Part shown: piece after piece, positions 1 to 5,006 of the stretch
How positions within the stretch are numbered: position 1 is the first letter of the stretch
Layout: the number at the start of each line of letters is the position of its first letter
Assembly: GCA_046153505.1 (NCBI GenBank)
Contig: JBJXDT010000118.1
Span: 1 to 6,310, forward strand
Reading direction: 5' to 3'
Source of the DNA: JBJXDT01 sp046153505
GTDB taxonomy: Bacteria > Pseudomonadota > Gammaproteobacteria > Burkholderiales > Methylophilaceae
Length of the DNA stretch: 6,310 nucleotides
The notes under the pieces: model-generated
Databases searched by the model: none
What the model saw: only the letters and a program-made list of their open reading frames with translations
What the model was told of the DNA's origin: nothing
Program-made: the position numbers and the translations under genes

Positions 1-1
1 A

Positions 2-64
2 ATGAAAGATGAAATGAAGAAAGATGATGCACCAGCTGAAGCAGCGCCTGCAGATGCTAAATAA
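2..64 (+). CDS. C-terminal end of a Lys/Asp/Ala-rich small protein (partial at 5' end)
   Basis: The reading frame that ends at the TAA at 62-64 is open to the left edge of the window and encodes MKDEMKKDDAPAEAAPADAK; the start of the gene lies outside. The Met-Lys-Lys-Asp-Asp element followed by an Ala/Pro-rich tail resembles the end of small secreted proteins with MxKDx pentapeptide repeats, found in several Proteobacteria and of unknown function. Only about one repeat unit is visible, so the family call is tentative. The frame stops just before a strong hairpin terminator, as expected for a real gene end. It converges on cysK. Any Ala/Lys-rich protein tail, such as a histone-like or periplasmic protein, would be an alternative. 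Confidence 0.5.
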   Translation: MKDEMKKDDAPAEAAPADAK

Positions 65-88
65 AACTAAGATTTGATGCTTAGTTTT
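63..88 (+). terminator. AT-rich hairpin overlapping the stop codon
   Basis: AAAACTAAG (63-71) pairs perfectly with CTTAGTTTT (80-88) around an 8-nt loop, giving a 9-bp stem. It overlaps the stop codon of the upstream partial gene and sits just before the stronger hairpin at 92-123. It could be an accessory terminator or an RNA 3'-end stabiliser. The stem is AT-rich and weak, so its role is uncertain. Confidence 0.35.
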
Positions 89-91
89 GAA

Positions 92-123
92 AGTAGAAAA
101 GCGCCGAAAGGCGCTTTTCTACT
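92..123. terminator. Bidirectional intrinsic terminator between convergent genes
   Basis: AGTAGAAAAGCGCC (92-105) and GGCGCTTTTCTACT (110-123) form a perfect 14-bp stem closed by a GAAA tetraloop (106-109). The GC core is followed by TTTTCT on the plus strand, and because the arms are symmetrical the same GC core plus T-run is read on the minus strand. It lies between the end of the plus-strand gene (stop at 62-64) and the end of cysK (stop at 138-140), so one structure can end both transcripts. Confidence 0.85.
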
Positions 124-137
124 GGAAAATTTCAGCT

Positions 138-1070
138 TCAAACTTCAAGGTGCGCGTAAAGTGGCGTAGATAAATAACGCTCGCCAAACGATGGGATAAT
201 CACCACAATCAATTTGCCTTTGTTCTCTGGGCGTTTTGCCACTTCCATCGCCGCCCAAGTAGCCGCGCCAGATGATATGCCCACCAGCAAGCCATCTTCA
301 GTCGCCATGCGGCGCGCGGTGTTCATGGCATCGTCATTTTTTACGCGGACGACTTCATCATAAATTTTGGTGTTAAGTATGCTTGGTACAAAGCCTGCGC
401 CTATGCCTTGCAATGGGTGTGGGCCACGCGGCTCGCCAGAGAGTATTGCGCTGGCATCTGGCTCTACCGCGATAATTTGAATCTTCGGGTTGCGCGCTTT
501 TAGCACTTCGCCCACACCTGTAATGGTGCCGCCGGTGCCAATGCCAGAAACAAATATATCCACTTTGCCATCAGTGTCGCGCCAAATTTCTTCTGCTGTG
601 GTTTTGCGGTGTATTTCTGCATTGGCAGGGTTATCAAATTGCAAGGCCATCACATAGCGCGCATCTGTGGCAGCCAATTCTTGCATTTTCTTAATCGCAC
701 CGGGCATGCCTTCTGGCCCTGGCGTGAGTATCAAATCTGCGCCATAGGCTTTTAGTAATAATCTACGCTCGCGGCTCATGGTTTCAGGCATTACAAACGC
801 GCATTTAATGCCGCGTGCCGCGCACACCATGGCAAGGCCAATGCCCGTGTTGCCGCTGGTAGCCTCTAAAATAATGGTATCTGGCTTAATATTTCCGGCT
901 TTGGTAAGCGCATCAATAATCGAGACCGCAATACGGTCTTTTACACTGCTGGCCGGGTTAAAGTATTCCAGCTTACAAGCGATAGTGGCATCGATGCCTG
1001 CCGCAACGCGGTTGAGTTTAACGAGTGGTGTGTTGCCGATTAGTTCGGCGGTGTTGTTAGCAATGCGCAT
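138..1070 (-). CDS. cysK: Cysteine synthase (O-acetylserine sulfhydrylase), CysK type
   Basis: This 310-residue PLP enzyme makes L-cysteine from O-acetyl-L-serine and sulfide in the cytoplasm. Motifs in order are IGNTPLVKLNR (11-21), SSVKDR with the likely Schiff-base Lys44, the substrate-binding loop TSGNTG (71-76), QFDNPAN with Gln144, the PLP-phosphate loop GTGGT (178-182), QGIGAGF (221-227), GISSGAA (264-270) and PSFGERYLST (293-302). QGIGAGF and the Ser-Val-Lys-Asp context favour CysK over CysM. The usual QQF is LQF here, but the second Gln, which corresponds to Gln142 of the enterobacterial enzyme, is kept. It is slightly shorter than E. coli CysK (323 residues), mainly in the loop before QGIGAGF and at the C terminus. 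The ATG at 1068-1070 is well placed behind AAGGAG. It is the last gene of the minus-strand group, and its end faces a bidirectional terminator. Numbering assumes this start. Confidence 0.95.
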   Translation of the reverse strand: MRIANNTAELIGNTPLVKLNRVAAGIDATIACKLEYFNPASSVKDRIAVSIIDALTKAGNIKPDTIILEATSGNTGIGLAMVCAARGIKCAFVMPETMSRERRLLLKAYGADLILTPGPEGMPGAIKKMQELAATDARYVMALQFDNPANAEIHRKTTAEEIWRDTDGKVDIFVSGIGTGGTITGVGEVLKARNPKIQIIAVEPDASAILSGEPRGPHPLQGIGAGFVPSILNTKIYDEVVRVKNDDAMNTARRMATEDGLLVGISSGAATWAAMEVAKRPENKGKLIVVIIPSFGERYLSTPLYAHLEV

Positions 1071-1075
1071 GATAA

Positions 1076-1081
1076 CTCCTT
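1076..1081 (-). promoter_or_regulatory. Shine-Dalgarno site of cysK
   Basis: Read on the minus strand, AAGGAG lies 5 nt before the cysK ATG (AAGGAGTTATCATG). It fixes the start and is the best ribosome binding site among the minus-strand genes here. The 71-nt gap between the flavin reductase stop and cysK (1071-1141) is AT-rich next to this site and could hold a promoter, but I could not pick a convincing -35/-10 pair or a terminator in it. Confidence 0.75.
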
Positions 1082-1141
1082 AAAGATATAGACATTGTAA
1101 ACTCAGCTTGCGCGCTAGGCTATATGTTCGGTTGCAGAGCT

Positions 1142-1729
1142 TTAAGGTTGGTTAGTCTGAATTATTTTACCTGCCGTAAAATAAGCACCACCAGCCACAT
1201 GGTGAATGGTGCGTAGCTCGTCCAAAGTTTTTTGGTCATGCCCTTCAAAATGCCAACGCCCGTCCGAGAAAACACGCTCATCGGCATAGGCGGCAACCAC
1301 TTCAGCAATAAATAAATCGTAAGTGTTTTGGTTGTGCGGTTCGGGGATAATTTTGCACTCTAACCACGCCACGCAGCCTGTGAGCAAAGGCGCGGCAATG
1401 TGATGTGCGGCAAAGGTTTCTAGCTGATTTTCGGCAAATTTATCGGTGCCTTGCAGCTCGCGCCCAGAGCTAGCGCCAAGTTTGGTGACCAAGTTTGCCT
1501 GCGCCACGCATGGCACGTTAATGGCAAAGCTGCCAGATGCCTCAATCAGCTCGCGCGTATAAGTGTTTTTATCAATCACCACGCAAATTTTAGGTGGGTC
1601 AAAATCCAGCGGCATATTCCACGCCGCCGCCATGATGTTTTGTTTGCCGTTAAAGCTGGACGAAACAAGGATGGTGGGGCCGTGGTTGAGAAGGCGGTAG
1701 GCTTTGCTGAGTTCGACGGGCTTAATCAA
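1142..1729 (-). CDS. Flavin reductase family protein (FMN-binding split barrel, DIM6/NTAB type)
   Basis: A cytoplasmic protein of about 195 residues with the flavin-reductase-like split-barrel fold. Such proteins bind FMN, and many reduce flavin or act as small flavoprotein partners; the substrate here is unknown. Counting from the TTG at 1727-1729, visible stretches are IKPVELSKAYRLLNHGP (2-18), NIMAAAWNMPLDFDPP (31-46), the YTR of the flavin-binding region (57-59), SGSFAINVP (65-73), GCVAWLECKI (118-127), and YDLFIAEV (137-144). No ATG is available near the conserved start. TTG 1727-1729 gives a normal family N terminus; a TTG at 1760-1762 would add 11 residues that overlap the lipoprotein gene and resemble nothing in the family; an ATT at 1730-1732 is another possibility. 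None has a good ribosome binding site. The lipoprotein stop is 8 nt upstream, so translation may depend on coupling, or expression may be low. Confidence 0.85.
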   Translation of the reverse strand: MIKPVELSKAYRLLNHGPTILVSSSFNGKQNIMAAAWNMPLDFDPPKICVVIDKNTYTRELIEASGSFAINVPCVAQANLVTKLGASSGRELQGTDKFAENQLETFAAHHIAAPLLTGCVAWLECKIIPEPHNQNTYDLFIAEVVAAYADERVFSDGRWHFEGHDQKTLDELRTIHHVAGGAYFTAGKIIQTNQP

Positions 1730-1737
1730 AATAGAAG

Positions 1738-2436
1738 CTACATCAGTTCGTAGTGATTGCAAAACTCTTCAGTTGCTGTTGAGAAGTTAATCTCGGGCAA
1801 AACATACTCACGCCCATCAACCCAAATATTAGGTAGTTTAGCCTTGACTGCAGGTTTGTTTAGTAGCTGTTCATCAATTAGCGTAAACTGATATTCTCTT
1901 GCATCTATTGCGCACCAACATTTTACTTTTTCCCCAACAAATTCTAATGTCGGCTCAAAAGAACGGGCATGAACTTCTCTAAATTCGTTATCCGATCCGT
2001 AAACTAATTCACTACTATCACCTAAAACCTTGGTTGGTTTGCCTGTTGGAGACTCTGTAGACGAGTCGCAAACTGGTTTTTCACCATTTTTTGTATTGCA
2101 TTGATACGAATACTTGATTGAGGACATTTCGTAAATATCACTTTTGCCATCTATTACGCTAATTACAATTGTTTGGCTGCTGCCAAAGCGAACATGTACA
2201 TTTGGTCTTAAAGTAATTACGCCACAAATTGAGCTGTCATATTGTCTGCTGCTACATCTTTGAATTATCAAGTCGAATTTGTTAGGCAATCCCAAATACA
2301 TTCCGACAATGCTGCTTCTGACTTTTAGTTCTTTTGGGGTTGTAACAGCAGTTGCTTTTACACCAGTTATCGGTGAGCAAGTGGTGCAGCCCGACAGAAA
2401 TAGGAATACAAAAATACTTAATAAGAGCTTACTCAT
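1738..2436 (-). CDS. Orphan cysteine-rich lipoprotein
   Basis: I do not recognise the family of this 232-residue protein. Its N terminus is a clear lipoprotein signal: Lys3, a hydrophobic stretch (4-15) and the lipobox LSGC, with Cys17 as the lipidation site. Residue +2 is Thr, not Asp, which by the E. coli rule points to the outer membrane. The mature part is hydrophilic, with no further membrane segment, and has eight more cysteines (20, 61, 71, 113, 123, 173, 175, 226). 61/71 and 113/123 are each ten residues apart, which suggests disulfides in the periplasm. Stop codons lie in frame directly before the ATG, so the start is fixed, although no Shine-Dalgarno site is visible. Base composition is clearly AT-richer than glnS or cysK, suggesting recent acquisition. 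It sits 22 nt after the small ORF and ends just before the flavin reductase gene. Confidence 0.75.
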   Translation of the reverse strand: MSKLLLSIFVFLFLSGCTTCSPITGVKATAVTTPKELKVRSSIVGMYLGLPNKFDLIIQRCSSRQYDSSICGVITLRPNVHVRFGSSQTIVISVIDGKSDIYEMSSIKYSYQCNTKNGEKPVCDSSTESPTGKPTKVLGDSSELVYGSDNEFREVHARSFEPTLEFVGEKVKCWCAIDAREYQFTLIDEQLLNKPAVKAKLPNIWVDGREYVLPEINFSTATEEFCNHYELM

Positions 2437-2458
2437 TTATTATCGATAACAAACTGAC

Positions 2459-2617
2459 TTATTTTTGTTTAACTTTTTCTACATGCGTAGTTGGCACTTT
2501 TAAACCAAAAGCATCTGCCATACGGTTAGCTTGTTTTGAGGCTTGAACCAAAGCAGCTCGCAAGCTTTTGGAATCTGGTGTTAGTGTTGATTGGCTAGAA
2601 GGTTGATTTTTTTCCAT
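2459..2617 (-). CDS. Small 52-residue protein overlapping the zeta-like kinase gene; candidate antitoxin or partner
   Basis: ATG at 2615-2617 and TAA at 2459-2461 enclose 52 codons. The N-terminal third is polar (MEKNQPSSQSTLTPDSK). The centre (residues 18-39) has the spacing of an amphipathic helix, with SLRAALVQASKQ followed by ANRMADAFGL. The end is Lys-rich. There is no signal peptide, membrane segment or Cys. It starts 37 nt inside the end of the upstream kinase gene in another frame, and the kinase reading frame closes after the overlap, an arrangement typical of translational coupling. Small helical proteins encoded next to zeta-type kinases often act as their inhibitors, so an antitoxin-like role is inferred from position alone. 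The ribosome binding site is weak. It could still be a chance ORF, but the tight spacing on both sides argues for a gene. Confidence 0.6.
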   Translation of the reverse strand: MEKNQPSSQSTLTPDSKSLRAALVQASKQANRMADAFGLKVPTTHVEKVKQK

Positions 2618-3171
2618 AATTTATCGTTCTTTATCAGTGTTTGGTTATTAATATACCATGCAATTGGTGTTGCTGTTTTTCCTGTGGAGTTGTCAAAAAC
2701 TATCCAAGTGTCTGCGAGAGGTAAATATAAGTTAAAAAAATTATTTAAGCTACGATAAAAACGCCTAGTAATTACTTTTTGTGGGATATGATGCCCGCCT
2801 AACTTTACTCTATGACGTACACGTCTATAAGCAAGTCTCGCATCACTTAAGGTAAAGTAAAAAATACTAATGCTATACCCCTCAGCCTTTAGTTTATGCA
2901 AAAAGAAAGCGAAGGTTCGGCTTGATAGCGTACTTTCAAAAGCAAAGTCTTCTTTTGCATCGGCTAAATCATGCAAGCGATTTAGCATAATACGCCCAGC
3001 TTCAAAATTAACCGTTTCTGTATTTAACCCCGAAAGCCCTCGTGCAATATAATCTGCATTTACAAACGTGCTGATGCCCAGTGCTTTAAGTATTGGCTCA
3101 GCGTGTGTAGATTTTCCTGTGCCATTTGCACCAGCAAAAATTATTACACGTGGCTTAATTGCTGAGTCCAT
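2581..3171 (-). CDS. Zeta-toxin-like P-loop kinase (COG4185-type predicted ATPase)
   Basis: A 196-residue soluble P-loop protein. From the ATG at 3169-3171, it has a Walker A motif GANGTGKST (14-22), ADYIARGL (39-46) with the Asp typical of zeta kinases, FESTLS (78-83), an Arg-rich VRHRVKLGGHHIP block (118-130) and RRFYRSLNN (136-144), then VFDNS (158-162). This order matches zeta-toxin-family kinases, whose characterised members phosphorylate UDP-GlcNAc or other small molecules; the substrate here cannot be told. All expected nucleotide-binding residues appear intact, and the length is near that of a compact, single-domain member. The chosen ATG begins 1 nt after the glnS TAA; an ATG at 3187-3189 would add six residues inside glnS and has its AAGG directly against the start codon. 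It is AT-richer than glnS. The next gene is a 52-residue ORF that overlaps its end. It may be a toxin or a housekeeping-like kinase. Confidence 0.85.
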   Translation of the reverse strand: MDSAIKPRVIIFAGANGTGKSTHAEPILKALGISTFVNADYIARGLSGLNTETVNFEAGRIMLNRLHDLADAKEDFAFESTLSSRTFAFFLHKLKAEGYSISIFYFTLSDARLAYRRVRHRVKLGGHHIPQKVITRRFYRSLNNFFNLYLPLADTWIVFDNSTGKTATPIAWYINNQTLIKNDKLWKKINLLANQH

Positions 3172-3172
3172 A

Positions 3173-4939
3173 TTACTTCTGCCAAGCATCCTTCAACGTT
3201 ACAGTGCGATTAAACACTGGCTTGCCTGTTACACTATCCTTTCTATCGGCCACAAAATAGCCGTGGCGCTCAAACTGAAAGCTCTCGGCGGGTTTTGCGT
3301 CTTTTAAACTTAATTCAAGTTGCGCTTTAATAGTGGTGACTGAGTTGGGATTAATGTCTTCTAAAAAGTCTTTGTCGCCGCTACCTGGGTGTGGGTCTTT
3401 AAACAATCTATCGTACATTCTAATTTCTGCCTCGTACGCGTGGTTAACGCTTACCCAGTGGATGTTACCTTTGACTTTAACGCTATCGGAACCTGGGGTG
3501 CCTGATTTGGTGTCGGGCAGGTATTCGCAATACACCACGGTGACGTTACCTTGCGCGTCTTTTTCGCAGCCAATGCATTTCACCACGTAGCCATAGCGCA
3601 AGCGCACCATGTTGCCGGGGAACAGCCTAAAGTATTTGGGGGCTGGCTCTTCCATAAAGTCTTCGCGCTCTATCCAAAGTTCTTTTGAAAGTTGAATGGT
3701 GCGTTTGCCTAGTTCTGGCTTAAGAGGGTGGTTGGGGGCAAAGCAATCTTCGCTTTGACCATCAGGATAGTTATCAATCACCAGTTTAATTGGGTCTAGC
3801 ACGGCAATGCGGCGCTCTGCGGTCTCGTTAAGCGTCTCGCGCATGCAGTCTTCTAAAATGGTGTATTCAATCCACGAATCGGACTTAGAAACACCAATCC
3901 TATCGGCAAACATTCTAAAGCCTTCCGGCGTATAGCCCCGGCGGCGCGCGCCTGCGAGCGTTGGTAAGCGTGGATCATCCCAGCCTGACACATGTTTTTC
4001 TTCTACCAGTTGAATGAGTTTGCGTTTAGATAGCACCACGTAAGTGAGGTTAAGCCGCGCGAACTCATATTGCTTTGGTAATGGATGCGCCAGCAAGCCA
4101 GCATCGGCTAAGCGCTCCAGCACCCAATCGTAGAAAGGACGTTGGTCTTCGAACTCTAGCGTGCAAATGGAGTGAGTGATGCCTTCTACCGCGTCTTCTA
4201 GCGGATGCGCGAAGGTGTACATGGGGTAAATGCACCATGTCTCACCCGTGTTGTGGTGGTGCGCGCGTTTGATGCGGTAAATGGCAGGATCGCGCATGTT
4301 GATATTTGGCGAAGCCATGTCGATTTTGGCACGCAGCACCATTGAACCATCAGGGTGTTTGCCATCGCGCATTTCGCGGAAAAGTGCTAAGTTTTCATCT
4401 TTGCTGCGGTCTCGCCAGGGTGAGTTTTTGCCAGCTTCTGTTAGCGTGCCGCGATTAATACGCATTTCCTCTGCATTTTGTTGGTCAATGTACGCCAAAC
4501 CCGCTTGAATAAGCGCTTCAGCCGCGCGGTACATAAAGTCGAAATAATTGCTGGCGTAATACAAATGGGATTTGCCGTATGCATCCCAGCCGAAACCTAG
4601 CCATTGCACCATCTCGGTAATGCTATCAACGTATTCTTGCTCTTCTTTTTCTGGGTTGGTGTCATCGAAGCGCATATGGCAAACGCCGCTGTAATCGCGC
4701 GCTAATCCGAAATTTAGGCATATGCTTTTTGCATGACCAATGTGCAAATAGCCATTTGGTTCGGGTGGAAAGCGAGTGCGGATTTTAGCTGGGTCTAGTG
4801 CGCCAGCGGCATGATGCGCGGCATCTCCAGGGTCGCCTGCCCAATGGCGGCTTGCATTGGTGCCTTGGACTAAATCGCGGTCGATAATGCCGCGAATAAA
4901 GTTAGAGGCGGGCGCTATAGGTGTTTTTTCTGCTGACAT
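3173..4939 (-). CDS. glnS: Glutaminyl-tRNA synthetase
   Basis: This class I synthetase charges tRNA-Gln with glutamine in the cytoplasm. It has NFIRGIID (13-20), the ATP-binding signature PPEPNGYLHIGHAKS (58-72) with HIGH at 66-69, FDDTNP (91-96), WCIYPMY (235-241), the KMSKS-equivalent VLSKRK (302-307), GWDDPR (319-324), RRRGYTPEG (332-340) and a complete C-terminal anticodon-binding beta-barrel region ending in FNRTVTLKDAW. The 588 residues exceed E. coli GlnRS (554). Much of the excess is a Gly/Ala/His-rich stretch at about 28-53 between the NFIR helix and the HIGH region. The HIGH and SKR motifs are intact, so the enzyme should be active. The start ATG at 4937-4939 lacks a clear Shine-Dalgarno site. 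It diverges from birA. Its stop is 1 nt from the start of the zeta-like kinase gene. Confidence 0.97.
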   Translation of the reverse strand: MSAEKTPIAPASNFIRGIIDRDLVQGTNASRHWAGDPGDAAHHAAGALDPAKIRTRFPPEPNGYLHIGHAKSICLNFGLARDYSGVCHMRFDDTNPEKEEQEYVDSITEMVQWLGFGWDAYGKSHLYYASNYFDFMYRAAEALIQAGLAYIDQQNAEEMRINRGTLTEAGKNSPWRDRSKDENLALFREMRDGKHPDGSMVLRAKIDMASPNINMRDPAIYRIKRAHHHNTGETWCIYPMYTFAHPLEDAVEGITHSICTLEFEDQRPFYDWVLERLADAGLLAHPLPKQYEFARLNLTYVVLSKRKLIQLVEEKHVSGWDDPRLPTLAGARRRGYTPEGFRMFADRIGVSKSDSWIEYTILEDCMRETLNETAERRIAVLDPIKLVIDNYPDGQSEDCFAPNHPLKPELGKRTIQLSKELWIEREDFMEEPAPKYFRLFPGNMVRLRYGYVVKCIGCEKDAQGNVTVVYCEYLPDTKSGTPGSDSVKVKGNIHWVSVNHAYEAEIRMYDRLFKDPHPGSGDKDFLEDINPNSVTTIKAQLELSLKDAKPAESFQFERHGYFVADRKDSVTGKPVFNRTVTLKDAWQK

Positions 4940-5006
4940 AATTTTTTAAATTGTTAAGTTTTCCATATTTTACATCTTATTCACTATGCTAAACTCAGCA
5001 ATAAAG
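4940..5006. promoter_or_regulatory. Short divergent intergenic region between glnS and birA
   Basis: This AT-rich space must hold both promoters. On the plus strand TATGCT (4985-4990) resembles a -10 element; if used, transcription would start close to 4997, upstream of the ATG at 5007. On the minus strand TAAAAT inside GATGTAAAATATGG (about 4966-4975) is a possible -10 for glnS. Neither has a convincing -35 at the right spacing. I see no clear inverted repeat of the kind expected for a BirA operator. Confidence 0.35.

Noticed and set aside
778..1083. Plus-strand open frame of 101 codons antisense to cysK
   Set aside because: Shadow of the well-supported cysK frame; no family resemblance.
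1071..1141. Terminator after the flavin reductase gene or a CysB-type site before cysK
   Set aside because: Only weak, imperfect GC pairing around 1107-1120 and no recognisable -35/-10 pair or activator site.
2440..2449. TTATCGATAA, a perfect 10-bp palindrome just upstream of the lipoprotein start, considered as an operator or insertion scar
   Set aside because: Too short and AT-rich to distinguish from chance; no second copy or flanking direct repeat was found.
2352..2546. Plus-strand open frame of 64 codons opposite the small ORF and the lipoprotein signal peptide
   Set aside because: No ribosome binding site or recognisable protein pattern; it lies antisense to the lipoprotein start and the small ORF, which fit the gene layout better.
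1730..3172. Insertion sequence, integrase or attachment-site repeats bounding the AT-rich block
   Set aside because: No transposase or integrase frame, and no obvious matching direct or inverted repeats at the two edges by eye.
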